Part shown: positions 43,888 to 53,513 of the stretch, piece by piece
How positions within the stretch are numbered: the stretch's first letter is position 1
Layout of the letters: each line of letters starts with the position of its first letter
From: Sessilibacter corallicola
GTDB lineage: Bacteria > Pseudomonadota > Gammaproteobacteria > Pseudomonadales > Cellvibrionaceae
NCBI RefSeq assembly: GCF_021290925.1
Contig: NZ_JAJSLX010000001.1
Coordinates: forward strand, 1,612,001-1,676,000
Reading direction: 5' to 3'
Length of the DNA: 64,000 nt
Notes under the pieces: model-generated
The model's database searches: none
The model's input: only the letters and a program-made list of their open reading frames with translations
What the model was told of the DNA's origin: nothing
Translations under genes and position numbers: made by a program

Positions 43888-44982
43888 ATGTCTATTTTCG
43901 CCAAAGTCACTGTTTATCTTTCCTTGTTTGCATCTCTTGTTTTGTTAACCGCGTGCGGAGAACAAGCGTCCGACATCCCCGCGGAAGCAACCCTTCGACC
44001 GGTTAAATCCGTTGTTGTGAATGGCACTGGAAGTTCGAAGCAATGGCACTTTCCGGGCAAGGTAAGAGCCTTCGAAAAAGTCGATTTATCGTTCCAGGTG
44101 TCGGGTCAATTAACAAAACTGAATGTTCTCTCGGGCCAAGAAGTGAAAGCAGGGGATATTCTCGCCGAGCTTGATCAGCGCAATTTTGCCAGTGACGTGA
44201 AAGCGGCTCAGGCCGAGCTCGATCGCGCCAGCGCCGAGTTCAATCGCATGGGGCCACTGCTTGAGAAAAGATTAGTATCGCAATCGGAGTTCGATCAAAA
44301 ACGCGCTCAGCGAGACATCGCCGAGGCGAGACTAGAGCAAGCGAAAAAAGCTTTAGACGACACTCAATTGAAAGCGCCTTTTGATGGCGTGATTGCCAAC
44401 CGTTCGGTGGAGAATTTCGAAGACATCACCGCCAAGCAAACCATCATGAGTCTGCAAAACCCAGAAGCCTTAGAAGTCATTATTAATATTCCTGAAAACA
44501 GGATTGTTGAGTTAGACGCCGAACGAGATTTCATTCAATCCTTCGCCAGTACCACGGCCGACCCGAGCAAACAATACGCCTTGGATTTGCGAGAATATTC
44601 CACCGAAGTTGATCCCGCCACACAAACCTACGAAGCGATTTTAAATTTAATCGCAACCGAAGAAGATCGTATATTTTCTGGCATGAGTGTGGATGTGTTG
44701 CTTACCAGTACTCGCAAACAAAGCGATACCTTTTGGTTACCTGCCAGTGCAGTAATTGCCGATCGCGAGAATATCGAGACTAAAATTGTTTGGGTGTTAA
44801 GCCAGCAAGCGGCAAGTGAACAATACCAAGTGAGTAAACGTGAAATTACGATTGGTAAACTCGAAAACGAAAATATTGAAATACTGACGGGCATTAATTC
44901 AGGTGAAAGAATCGTAACCGCCGGCAGCCATTATCTTCGCAATGGTGATCTTGTAAAACTGTATCAAGGTGAAGACTTCTAA
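43888..44982 (+). CDS. RND efflux periplasmic adaptor lipoprotein
   Basis: A membrane-fusion protein of 364 residues. A lipoprotein signal ends in LLTAC with Cys23, so it is probably anchored to the inner membrane. Biotinyl-lipoyl-like and hairpin parts follow: VDLSFQVSGQLTKLNVLSGQEVKAGDILAELD, a coiled coil with LVSQSEFDQKRAQRDIAEARLEQAKKAL, and LKAPFDGVIANR. The start at 43888 gives a normal signal length; an ATG at 43867 would add seven residues. It precedes the RND pump by nine bases. The pair lacks an outer-membrane channel gene here. Confidence 0.92.
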   Translation: MSIFAKVTVYLSLFASLVLLTACGEQASDIPAEATLRPVKSVVVNGTGSSKQWHFPGKVRAFEKVDLSFQVSGQLTKLNVLSGQEVKAGDILAELDQRNFASDVKAAQAELDRASAEFNRMGPLLEKRLVSQSEFDQKRAQRDIAEARLEQAKKALDDTQLKAPFDGVIANRSVENFEDITAKQTIMSLQNPEALEVIINIPENRIVELDAERDFIQSFASTTADPSKQYALDLREYSTEVDPATQTYEAILNLIATEEDRIFSGMSVDVLLTSTRKQSDTFWLPASAVIADRENIETKIVWVLSQQAASEQYQVSKREITIGKLENENIEILTGINSGERIVTAGSHYLRNGDLVKLYQGEDF

Positions 44983-44991
44983 GGCGGCCCT

Positions 44992-47900
44992 ATGAATATT
45001 GCACAATTTGCTATTGAGAAAAAAGTCGTTACCTTAACGTTGAGCATCGCGCTTTTTATTGCCGGTGTTATGGCGTTTTTTAACTTATCGCGTTTAGAAG
45101 ATCCTGAATTTACCATTAAAGACGCGCTAATTATTACCCGTTATCCTGGGGCAACGCCGCAAGAAGTTGAACAGCAAGTTACCGACTTAATCGAGACCCA
45201 AATTCAGCGGATGCCACAATTAAAAGAAGTGGTTTCGGTATCTAAAGCGGGTTTATCAACCATCACGGTGTCAATGCAGGATAAATACGATAAACACACG
45301 CTGCCCGAAATTTGGCAACAACTGCGCAGCAAAATTGATGACATTAAATCCGATTTACCGCCGGGTGCCTCCGAGCCACAAATTCTCGATGATTATGGCG
45401 ATGTGTTTGGTATTGTCTACGCGCTAACAGGCGACGGCTTTAGCAACAAAGAACTGTACGAATACGCCAAGCTATTGCGCAAAGAATTATTGTTAGTCGA
45501 TGACGTTGCTAAAATTGATTTGTGGGGCGTGCAACAAGAAGCGATTTACGTCGAGTTTTCTCGCAACACCATGAACCGCCTGCAAATCAATCCGCAATCC
45601 ATTGCGCAATTATTTTCTAATCAAAACTCGGTGGCGTCGTCTGGCCAAGTAAAAATTGGCGAAGATTATGTGCGCATCAATAGCACGCAAGGTCTTAATG
45701 CCGTTAAAGACATTGAGAATTTAATTATTCCCAGCCAATCCGGTAACGGTCGATTAATTTATTTAAAAGACATTGCCACGGTAACGCGTGAATACGTAAC
45801 CCCCGCGCAAACCCATATGATTTTTAACGGCGAGAATGCCGTCGGTTTGGCCATCTCCAATACCTCGGGCGCCAACGTTATTACCCTTGCTGAAAACGTT
45901 GAAAGCCGATTGCAGGAAATTCAAAAAACCATTCCCGTCGGCCTAGAAGCCACTGCCGTCATTAAACAGGCCGACGCCGTAACCCGAGCAATCGATGGCT
46001 TTTTGGTGAGCCTTGCTCAAGCCATTGCAATTGTTATTGTCGTGCTGCTTATTTTTATGGGCTGGCGTTCGGGATTAATTATTGGCGTGGTATTGTTGGT
46101 GACGGTCATCGCAACCTTTTTACTCATGGATTGGTCCGACGTTGCCTTAGAGCGAATTTCCTTGGGCGCATTGATTATCGCTCTGGGAATGCTGGTGGAT
46201 AACGCCATTGTTATTTGCGAGGCCATGTTGGTAAAAATACAGCACGGCGAAGATCGCATGAAAACCGCAAAGCTTGTGGTGCAACAAAATGCCTTGCCAT
46301 TATTAGGAGCAACGTTTATTGCAATTCTCGCGTTTGCGGCCATTGGTTTATCGGACGACGCAACCGGAGAATTCTGCCGCAGTTTATTCCAAGTAATGTT
46401 GTTCTCACTATTAACCAGTTGGGTACTCGCATTAACGTTAACACCGTTAATGTGCTACTGGTTAATTCCGGCGAAAAAACAGATTGCGACCGAACAAAGC
46501 GGAGACAAGCAAACAGACGATGCTTATTCTGGCAGTTTATTTACTGCCTACCGAAAGCTGCTCACCTTTTGCGTGAGTAACCGTGCGATCACCTGTTTAA
46601 TTTCCATTATTTTAATGGCGAGTTCGATTTACGGATTTTCACACATTAAAGGTCAATTCTTTCCGAAATCCACCATGCCGTTTTTAATGGTGCATTACTG
46701 GTTACCAGAAGGCTCGGACATTCGTGAAACCAAAGATGACGTCAGTCGCTTAGAACGCTTTATTGCTGAGCAAAATGAAGTGAAGTCGGTTTCTAATTTT
46801 ATCGGTCAGGGTGCACCGCGTTTTATTTTGACCTACGCACCTGAAATTACCAACAGCAGCTACGGATTCGTGTTGATTGAAACCAACAGTTACCAAGAAA
46901 TTAACAGTTTGTATCCAAAGCTTGAACAACATCTGGCGGCAGAATTTCCCCAGGCGCAACCGAAAATCCAGCGCTTTAATTTAGGACCATCGCCCAAAAA
47001 TTCGTTGGAAGTTCGTTTTATTGGGCCAAACCCGCAAGAATTAAGAAAGCTATCGGAACAAGCAAAGCAAATTTTTGAAGACGCCGGAACCATTGTTGTT
47101 CGTGACGACTGGCGCAATCCGGTTAAAACCATCAACCCGCAATACGCCGAAAACCAAGCGCAATTAGCTGGTGTGACTCGCGACGATTTAAATACCGCGT
47201 TGGAAACCAACTTTGTTGGTCAGGCGCTCGGATTGTATCGCGAGAACGACGAATTAATTCCCATCGTATCGCGAGCCACCATCAGTGAGCGCCAGGACAT
47301 TTCTGAGATCGAAAATGTTCAGGTGTGGAGTGCCAGCGCCAACGCGTATATTCCCATTGGTCAGGTGGTCAATGAATTCAATACCGAATGGGAAAACGCG
47401 CAAATTCATCGCCGCGATCGCCATCAAGCCATTACCGCAGGGGGCGAACCCATTGACGGTAAGCTTGCCAGTGAACTGTTTGAGCAGGTGAAAGCGGATA
47501 TCGAAGCCATTGAGCTACCCGAAGGCTATTCCATGGAGTGGGGCGGTGAGCACGAGTCTTCCAGTGACGCGCAAAGTGCGCTTAACGCCGGTATCACCGG
47601 GTCGTTTATCTTGATGGTGTTGATTTCAATTGTATTATTCAACTCCATCAAAAAGCCGATTGTGATTTGGTTGGTGGTGCCGTTTGCCATCATTGGTGTC
47701 AGCTTTGGCCTATTGGGAACCGGTACGCCGTTTGGCTTTATGTCGCTACTGGGCTTTTTAAGCTTGTCTGGAATGCTGATTAAAAACGCCATCGTGCTGA
47801 TCGAGCAAATCGCCATCGAAGAAAACGACGGCAAGCCGCCTTACCGAGCCCTAATCGACGCTGCGATCTCCAGAAGTCGGCCAGTGTTGATGGCCGCTGC

Positions 47901-48060
47901 CACGACGGTATTGGGCATGATTCCCTTATTGAGCGACGATTTCTTTATTGGAATGGCAATTACTATCATGGCAGGTTTGAGTTTTGCGACACTTCTGACA
48001 CTGATATTGGTTCCTGTATTCTATAGTTTATTATTTAATGTAAGACAAACCGCGCATTAG
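44992..48060 (+). CDS. RND family efflux permease
   Basis: An inner-membrane pump of 1022 residues with twelve expected helices and two large periplasmic loops. The N-terminal FFNLSRLEDPEFTIKDALIITRYPGATPQEVEQQVTD is typical of the RLEDPxF group of multidrug-type RND permeases. Proton-relay residues are likely in helix 4 (LGMLVDNAIVICEAM). It uses proton influx to expel small molecules via the adaptor encoded upstream. The cargo might be the product of the ketosynthase genes downstream, an inference from gene order. Confidence 0.94.
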   Translation: MNIAQFAIEKKVVTLTLSIALFIAGVMAFFNLSRLEDPEFTIKDALIITRYPGATPQEVEQQVTDLIETQIQRMPQLKEVVSVSKAGLSTITVSMQDKYDKHTLPEIWQQLRSKIDDIKSDLPPGASEPQILDDYGDVFGIVYALTGDGFSNKELYEYAKLLRKELLLVDDVAKIDLWGVQQEAIYVEFSRNTMNRLQINPQSIAQLFSNQNSVASSGQVKIGEDYVRINSTQGLNAVKDIENLIIPSQSGNGRLIYLKDIATVTREYVTPAQTHMIFNGENAVGLAISNTSGANVITLAENVESRLQEIQKTIPVGLEATAVIKQADAVTRAIDGFLVSLAQAIAIVIVVLLIFMGWRSGLIIGVVLLVTVIATFLLMDWSDVALERISLGALIIALGMLVDNAIVICEAMLVKIQHGEDRMKTAKLVVQQNALPLLGATFIAILAFAAIGLSDDATGEFCRSLFQVMLFSLLTSWVLALTLTPLMCYWLIPAKKQIATEQSGDKQTDDAYSGSLFTAYRKLLTFCVSNRAITCLISIILMASSIYGFSHIKGQFFPKSTMPFLMVHYWLPEGSDIRETKDDVSRLERFIAEQNEVKSVSNFIGQGAPRFILTYAPEITNSSYGFVLIETNSYQEINSLYPKLEQHLAAEFPQAQPKIQRFNLGPSPKNSLEVRFIGPNPQELRKLSEQAKQIFEDAGTIVVRDDWRNPVKTINPQYAENQAQLAGVTRDDLNTALETNFVGQALGLYRENDELIPIVSRATISERQDISEIENVQVWSASANAYIPIGQVVNEFNTEWENAQIHRRDRHQAITAGGEPIDGKLASELFEQVKADIEAIELPEGYSMEWGGEHESSSDAQSALNAGITGSFILMVLISIVLFNSIKKPIVIWLVVPFAIIGVSFGLLGTGTPFGFMSLLGFLSLSGMLIKNAIVLIEQIAIEENDGKPPYRALIDAAISRSRPVLMAAATTVLGMIPLLSDDFFIGMAITIMAGLSFATLLTLILVPVFYSLLFNVRQTAH

Positions 48061-48082
48061 TGATAAACAAAAGGACAAAGGA

Positions 48083-48643
48083 TTGGAAACAGCCGATATA
48101 TTAATCAACTTATTGCTATTCTTGTTTTTACCGTTGTGGGGAATAGCCGGCTTTGTGGACTGGTGTTGCCACAAAGCCACCAAAATTGAAATTACCTCTG
48201 GCGTGAAAGAAAGCTTGATGCACTGCGTGATGGGAATTCAAATTGGCATTCCCATCATTTTGTGTCTCACATTCCGAGTGAATGTGCTGATTTTACTGAT
48301 CTGTTTTGCCGCACTCATACTGCACGAACTGGTCGCCCATTGGGACGTTAATTACGCCCAAAACCTCCGCAAAATTTCCATCTGGGAAATGCACGCCCAC
48401 AGTTATCTCGCCACCTTACCGTTGTATTTATTAGTGATTATTTTGGTCATTAATTGGGAAGTTTTGTTAGACCTTGTGCAATTCAATTGGGCGGGGCAAT
48501 TACACTTCGAAAAATTGGACTTTAAACCCGGTGGCAGTGGTTATTTACCCCTGTATCTCGCCTTTATGGCCGTCGCCTGTGTTTTTCCTTACCTCGAAGA
48601 ATTAATTCGATGTTTGAAAGTTAAATTAAATCAAGGAAGATAG
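48083..48643 (+). CDS. Conserved integral membrane protein, histidine-rich
   Basis: A membrane protein of 186 residues with about four hydrophobic segments. It has a conserved-looking motif ILHELVAHWDVNYAQNLRKISIWEMHAHSYLATLP, in which several His and Asp residues could bind metal. I have seen this pattern in small uncharacterised proteobacterial membrane proteins but cannot name a function. The start is TTG at 48083, preceded by AAGGA at a suitable distance. It follows the RND pump after 22 bases and is probably in its operon. Confidence 0.65.
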   Translation: METADILINLLLFLFLPLWGIAGFVDWCCHKATKIEITSGVKESLMHCVMGIQIGIPIILCLTFRVNVLILLICFAALILHELVAHWDVNYAQNLRKISIWEMHAHSYLATLPLYLLVIILVINWEVLLDLVQFNWAGQLHFEKLDFKPGGSGYLPLYLAFMAVACVFPYLEELIRCLKVKLNQGR

Positions 48644-48644
48644 T

Positions 48645-49475
48645 ATGAAAAAACCAATGAAAAGATTTTTTACCTCGACTGGTATTGTTAATAAAGAAGC
48701 AATAATAAAAAGAATAAATGAGTTTTTACAAACTCATGGTGTATCAAATTCAAATAGAATAAGAGAAATTATTAAAATTGTTAGCGATAGCGATAACTCA
48801 AACGTACAAGATACTTTGGTGCACCATGAATTGTATGAAATTGGTAAGATAATAATTTTTTTAGGTGAGCAATATCCAGAGCTTGTAGTGAAAGCAATAA
48901 CTACGGATGGGATATCGGAAACTAACAGAAATAAAGATTCAAAAGGTAGAAATACTCAATTTGAATTGTTAGTTGCAAGCATTTTTTTACAAGCAGGGTT
49001 TGATATTGAATTTGGAGAACCTGATATATATTTTCACTTCAGAGATCAAAGATACAACATTGCATGCAAGAGACCTAAGAGTAAAAGGAAGGTTCTATAC
49101 AATATAAAATCGGCATGCAATCAAATTGACCAACAAAACGGCATTGGGATTGTGTTATTGGATTTAACACCAACATTTTCAGAAAAAATAGCGGAATACG
49201 GCTCTTTACAAAATATGCCAGGAATGTCGAAGAAGTTGATATGGGATGATTTTCTGTGTGCTCATTACAAAAAAATAGAGAAATTTTCTAAGGAAAAAGT
49301 TGCGGCTATTCATTGTTTTAGTTCCATGAATAGCAGGGTTCAAAATAGTACAGTCTGTCATCTATTTGATTATAATATTGAAATTAAAAAAAATAGAACA
49401 GAAGAAGATAATCTACATTATATAATTAATAAAATTCAAAGTATAGATCCCTCTAATTTTGGACCATTAGTATAG
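48645..49475 (+). CDS. AT-rich PD-(D/E)XK-like protein inserted in operon
   Basis: A basic protein of 276 residues with a likely nuclease-fold core: Glu107 (TQFELLVASIFLQAG), EPDIYF with Asp127, and YNIACKRPKS with Lys142. The usual acidic residue two positions before that Lys is Ala140, so activity may be altered or the family may use a variant site. It is visibly richer in A and T, and in Asn, Lys and Ile codons, than both neighbours. Its ATG is one base after one stop and its stop touches the next ATG, so it sits exactly between two operon genes. It looks acquired; the role is unknown. Confidence 0.65.
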   Translation: MKKPMKRFFTSTGIVNKEAIIKRINEFLQTHGVSNSNRIREIIKIVSDSDNSNVQDTLVHHELYEIGKIIIFLGEQYPELVVKAITTDGISETNRNKDSKGRNTQFELLVASIFLQAGFDIEFGEPDIYFHFRDQRYNIACKRPKSKRKVLYNIKSACNQIDQQNGIGIVLLDLTPTFSEKIAEYGSLQNMPGMSKKLIWDDFLCAHYKKIEKFSKEKVAAIHCFSSMNSRVQNSTVCHLFDYNIEIKKNRTEEDNLHYIINKIQSIDPSNFGPLV

Positions 49476-50585
49476 ATGCAAGCTTACATAAATTATACCG
49501 GCTCGTTTTTACCGGGCGAGCCCGTCGATAATAACGATATTGAAAATCATCTGGGCTTAGTTAATGGCAAGTCCAGTCGATTAAAACATAAAATACTCAA
49601 AGCCAACGGTATTAAAACGCGTCACTACGCCATCGATAGCCAACAAAAAACACTGTATTTAAATCAGCAATTGGCCGCTAAAGCTGCCGAAAATTGCTTA
49701 GATCGCGCAGCCATTAATCCCGAAAAAATAAAACTCTTAAGCGTTGCCACCAGTCAAGGCGATTTAGTATTGCCAGGATTTGGCTCGCAGGTGCAAGCAG
49801 AGTTAGGCATGCAAGACGTGGAATTATTTTCCAGCCACGGTATTTGTTCTTGCAGCATGATGGCGTTAAAAAATGCCGCAAATCTTATTCGCCTGGGCGA
49901 ACACAAACGCGCATTAGTGGTTGCCAGCGAAATGCCATCGCGCTTATTTAAAGCCAGCCGCTATGAAGCCTGTGCGAAGGCAGTCGATTTTAACGCTGAA
50001 TTTTTACGGTGGATGTTATCCGATGGTGCTGGCGCGTTGTTATTGGAAGACACGCCTAAACCCGGTGGCGTAAAAATCGAATGGCAACGCAGTTTTTCTC
50101 ACGCCGATACCTTACCGGTGTGTATGTCGGTGGGTATGCCCAAAGGCTCAACCAATCCAGAAGCAGGTGCGACATGGCAGGATTTTTCAACCTACACCGA
50201 AGCAGAAGAGGCCGGTGCTCTGTTGCTCAGGCAAGATGTTCGTCTGTTGGATAACATCGTTAAATTAGGTGTCGAAGGGTTCTTACGTTTGTTGGAAGAA
50301 CAGTTAGTTGCCATCGACGAGATTGATCACGTGCTTTGTCATTACTCTTCCGATCACTTTCGCGGAAAAATCTTCGAACTGCTTAAAGACTCCGGCTCAA
50401 TGGTGCCCGAAGAAAAGTGGTACACCAATTTGTATACTCGCGGTAACACCGGCTGTGCCTCTATTTTTATTATGTTGGACGAATTCTTAAAAACACAAGA
50501 TTACCAAAGCGGCGACAAAATATTTTGCATGGTGCCCGAAAGCGGACGCTTTAATACGGCTTACATGTTACTCACGGTTAATTAA
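49476..50585 (+). CDS. 3-oxoacyl-ACP synthase III-like ketosynthase
   Basis: A thiolase-fold enzyme of 369 residues. The catalytic triad of KAS III is readable: Cys124 (GICSCSMMALKNA), His289 (VLCHYSSDHFRG) and Asn324 (TRGNTGCASIF). Enzymes of this type condense acyl-CoA with malonyl-ACP, or esterify and transfer acyl groups in secondary metabolism. The motif context differs from housekeeping FabH (HYSSDHF instead of HQAN), which suggests a specialised role. It is followed three bases later by a heme-oxygenase-fold enzyme and lies in the efflux operon. Confidence 0.85.
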   Translation: MQAYINYTGSFLPGEPVDNNDIENHLGLVNGKSSRLKHKILKANGIKTRHYAIDSQQKTLYLNQQLAAKAAENCLDRAAINPEKIKLLSVATSQGDLVLPGFGSQVQAELGMQDVELFSSHGICSCSMMALKNAANLIRLGEHKRALVVASEMPSRLFKASRYEACAKAVDFNAEFLRWMLSDGAGALLLEDTPKPGGVKIEWQRSFSHADTLPVCMSVGMPKGSTNPEAGATWQDFSTYTEAEEAGALLLRQDVRLLDNIVKLGVEGFLRLLEEQLVAIDEIDHVLCHYSSDHFRGKIFELLKDSGSMVPEEKWYTNLYTRGNTGCASIFIMLDEFLKTQDYQSGDKIFCMVPESGRFNTAYMLLTVN

Positions 50586-50588
50586 TAC

Positions 50589-51281
50589 ATGACTACCTCA
50601 AAAAAAGAATCATTAAACCCCATCGCACAACAGTGTTTGCAATCATTAATCGGTATTTGGTTGGGGTTTGAAAAACAATTAAATCGCACTGAAATTATCA
50701 GAAAATTACAACAAGGCGTTTTAACTCAAAGCGATTATCAAACACTGTTATTAAATTTGCGCCAACAAGTGATTGAGGGTTCGCGTTGGATCAGCCGCGC
50801 GGCATCAAGCTTTGATCGCGATTTTTCCGATATTCGCTCTATTGTTATCGGTCACGCCAAAGAAGAGCACAAAGACTATCAAATGCTGGAGAAAGATTTT
50901 GTCGCCGCTGGCGGTGAAATCGCCGACATTCAATCGGCCAGTAAAAATATCGGTAGCGAAGCCCTACACGGTTATATGATGCATAAATCCAGCGAAGCCA
51001 ATCCTGTTGGTTTAATTGGCGCTATGTGGATCATCGAAGGCTTGGGCGAGAAAATGGCGAACGAGTGGGCAGGCCGAATTGACGAGCTGTTGGACCTTCC
51101 GCAATCGGCAACGCAATTTATGCAATACCACGGAGAAAACGACGATTCCCACATGGAAAAACTTTACGCTATGTTAAATCGCGTATGCACAAGTGAGGCG
51201 GTGACAGAAGAGATTACCACTACCGCAAAAGTAGTCGCGAGACTTTATGCGCTGCAACTGGATGTTATCGACTATGAGTAG
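50589..51281 (+). CDS. Heme-oxygenase-fold iron-dependent enzyme
   Basis: A helical protein of 230 residues resembling the heme-oxygenase-like diiron or iron-containing redox enzymes (the superfamily of TenA, UndA and related oxidases). Possible metal ligands lie on helices with GHAKEEHKDYQMLEKDF, IEGLGEKMANEW and DDSHMEKLYAML. Such enzymes often oxidise fatty acids or amino-acid-derived chains next to acyl-condensing enzymes. It is coupled to the ketosynthase upstream and overlaps the next gene by eight bases. The fold is probable; the reaction is unknown. Confidence 0.7.
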   Translation: MTTSKKESLNPIAQQCLQSLIGIWLGFEKQLNRTEIIRKLQQGVLTQSDYQTLLLNLRQQVIEGSRWISRAASSFDRDFSDIRSIVIGHAKEEHKDYQMLEKDFVAAGGEIADIQSASKNIGSEALHGYMMHKSSEANPVGLIGAMWIIEGLGEKMANEWAGRIDELLDLPQSATQFMQYHGENDDSHMEKLYAMLNRVCTSEAVTEEITTTAKVVARLYALQLDVIDYE

Positions 51282-52107
51282 AAGTCCGTTTTTGCAAGCG
51301 ATCGAATACGACGATAGCTTGCCCATCGAAAAAGAAGCGCTAAAGCTTTGGATGAAAGACTTAGACAATCCTTTTCGTTGGTCACTGCGGCCGTTTTTTC
51401 AGTTTTTGTTTGCGATTCTTTTACATCTAACTTGGTTTATTAAACGCTTACCGCTACCGCAATTTTCAGCACATAATTTTCTGCAAAAAACCATTTGTTG
51501 GTTTTGTGAAAATTTTGTCAGCGTTGAAGCCAATGTCCTTATTTTGCGTCATTACAGTTGCGAATCAAACATCATTAATTTTTTGATTGATAATCAGTAT
51601 TTAGACGGCGAAGAATTACCGGTGGACCCCATCAAGTTGTACCCCAAAAAAATCGGCGACATGATGGAGGATTCTTTTGTTAAACACGACCAAGAGCTGT
51701 TTCGTTGTTTTAAAGAAATGGGGCATTGGCAATACAAAAAAAATTCTGAAGAAAACGTCAGCTGGCAACACTGGCAAACCGTGGATATCGAATTGTTAGA
51801 AATCCATAAAAAGAAAACCCAAGTATTCGACTTCGAAACCTCCCATGCACTGTTTATGTGCTTATTTTGTTTGCTGTTAACACGAGAAGAATATCGCGAC
51901 GCCATAAACGGTTTTAACCTCGACCAATCCATGGCAATTCGTGTGGGTGAAATCATCGAAGATAAAAGTCTGGTTGAAATGGCTTATAACAAATTTCCCC
52001 ATTATTTGGTGGGGCCGTGGAATTTAAGCCAACGCTTTTTAATGCACGGCTTTTTTTGTGAGTACGTGTATTCCGTATTGCATAACCTGAAAGAAAAATC
52101 AGTATAA
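51274..52107 (+). CDS. Conserved protein of unknown function in ketosynthase operon
   Basis: A protein of 277 residues starting MSRSPFLQAIEYDD; the ATG overlaps the stop of the preceding gene, implying translational coupling. One hydrophobic segment lies near residues 40-60 (FFQFLFAILLHLTWFI). The rest is helical, rich in aromatic residues, with HYSCESNIINFL and a C-terminal FPHYLVGPWNLSQRFLMHGFF. I recognise no domain. Its strict coupling with the ketosynthase and the heme-oxygenase-fold enzyme suggests that it serves the same pathway. Confidence 0.75.
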   Translation: MSRSPFLQAIEYDDSLPIEKEALKLWMKDLDNPFRWSLRPFFQFLFAILLHLTWFIKRLPLPQFSAHNFLQKTICWFCENFVSVEANVLILRHYSCESNIINFLIDNQYLDGEELPVDPIKLYPKKIGDMMEDSFVKHDQELFRCFKEMGHWQYKKNSEENVSWQHWQTVDIELLEIHKKKTQVFDFETSHALFMCLFCLLLTREEYRDAINGFNLDQSMAIRVGEIIEDKSLVEMAYNKFPHYLVGPWNLSQRFLMHGFFCEYVYSVLHNLKEKSV

Positions 52108-52184
52108 AACTGTGTTTTCGTACGTCTTATTGTCAGAAGATCTGAGTTAGACTCAATTGTTTAAAATGAGACGTTGGGGGCACT

Positions 52185-52928
52185 ATGTTAAAACCAGTAC
52201 TGATTGGCATGGGTTTGTTGATTTCATCGGTTGCCTTTGCCGGTGGTAAAACCATTACCTATGAAGTTGAAGGTGAAAAATACGAAGGTTACTTTGTTGA
52301 AGGCAAACAAAAAGACGCTCCTCTGGTCGTGCTTATGCACGACTGGGATGGATTAACCGAATACGAAGTTCAACGAGCCCATATGTTGGCTGATTTAGGC
52401 TATTCGGTGTTTGCAGCGGATATGTTTGGTGCGGGAATTCGACCCACCAAAGTAGAGGATCGCCGTCAACATACCGGTGAGCTTTATACCGATCGAGAAA
52501 AAATGCGAGCGCTGGCCGAAGGTGCAATTAAGACGGCCAAGTCTGAGGGCGCTAATACCGACAATGCCGTGGCTATGGGTTATTGTTTTGGCGGAGCAGT
52601 GGTATTAGAAATGGCTCGTGCAGGCTTGGATTTAGACGGCTTTGCAACGTTTCACGGCGGTTTGAAAACACCAAAAGGGCAGAACTACTCGGCTACCAAA
52701 GGTGAGTTATTGGTGCTTCACGGCACGGCAGACGCTGCCATTCCCATGAGCCAGTTTGCTGAACTTGCCACCGAGTTAGAATCAACCGGTATTTCTCATG
52801 AGATGATCACCTACAGTGGTGCGCCGCATGCATTTACGGTGTTTGATGGTCGCAATTACCGTGAGGATGCCGACGTTAAATCTTGGCAGCGTTTTACTGA
52901 GTTTTTAACCAAAGTAACTAATCAGTAA
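52185..52928 (+). CDS. Secreted dienelactone-hydrolase family protein
   Basis: An alpha/beta hydrolase of 247 residues with a signal peptide (LIGMGLLISSVAFAGG), so periplasmic. The triad of the dienelactone-hydrolase family is visible: the nucleophile Cys in MGYCFGGAV, Asp in HGTADAAIP, and His in GAPHAFTVFDG. It hydrolyses an ester or lactone of unknown nature. A separate upstream gap of 77 bases suggests its own expression. Confidence 0.85.
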   Translation: MLKPVLIGMGLLISSVAFAGGKTITYEVEGEKYEGYFVEGKQKDAPLVVLMHDWDGLTEYEVQRAHMLADLGYSVFAADMFGAGIRPTKVEDRRQHTGELYTDREKMRALAEGAIKTAKSEGANTDNAVAMGYCFGGAVVLEMARAGLDLDGFATFHGGLKTPKGQNYSATKGELLVLHGTADAAIPMSQFAELATELESTGISHEMITYSGAPHAFTVFDGRNYREDADVKSWQRFTEFLTKVTNQ

Positions 52929-52930
52929 AT

Positions 52931-53260
52931 TTAATAACTTCGCTTTGGCATAATTTTTACTGCGGTGCCGTAGGCCAACAATTCTGCGGCACCTTGCATA
53001 ACCGGCGAAGTAACAAAGCGCATACAAACAATGGCATCGGCATTTAAAATTTTGGCCTGAGCTACCATTCTATCCACCGACTGCTCGCGCGCCTCGGCCA
53101 TCATCTTTGTGTACTCTTGAATTTCTCCACCCACCAAGGTGCGTAGACCGGCGAGAATATCTTTACCGATATGACGCGCTCGAATGGTATTTCCGCGCAC
53201 CAGCCCTAAGGTCTCAATAATGTCGTAACCGGATAATTCATCTTGAGTGGTAATAATCAT
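52931..53260 (-). CDS. YbjQ family (UPF0145) protein
   Basis: A protein of 109 residues matching the YbjQ family: TTQDELSGYDIIETLGLVRGNTIRARHIGKD, then LNADAIVCMRF and AELLAYGTAVKI. Members form pentameric rings; the function is unknown. Its start overlaps the stop of the upstream small membrane protein by one base, so the two are co-expressed. It is convergent with the hydrolase gene. Confidence 0.9.
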   Translation of the reverse strand: MIITTQDELSGYDIIETLGLVRGNTIRARHIGKDILAGLRTLVGGEIQEYTKMMAEAREQSVDRMVAQAKILNADAIVCMRFVTSPVMQGAAELLAYGTAVKIMPKRSY

Positions 53261-53472
53261 TACTTGTCCACGTTTTTAGAGTAGTAATCGTCTTCTTTGT
53301 TATTTAATCGGTCTTTAACGACTTTGATAAATAACACGCCAATTCCGGTTAGAACAATCAATCCAATAATGCCAAACGGAAACGCGGCAACCATTCCAAT
53401 AACCAAGGCGACGAGATACAAAACGGCTATCAATCCCAATAAAACGTAGCCAATTTTTTCAAATTTATCCAC
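53260..53472 (-). CDS. Small membrane protein coupled to YbjQ
   Basis: A protein of 70 residues with two hydrophobic segments (YVLLGLIAVLYLVALVIGMVA and FGIIGLIVLTGIGVLFI) and a charged tail. Such small two-helix proteins are often encoded beside YbjQ-family genes. No function is known. Confidence 0.75.
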   Translation of the reverse strand: MDKFEKIGYVLLGLIAVLYLVALVIGMVAAFPFGIIGLIVLTGIGVLFIKVVKDRLNNKEDDYYSKNVDK

Positions 53473-53513
53473 GAGTTATGATCTCCTGTTGTTAACGCTG
53501 GAAGAGGTCGTTG

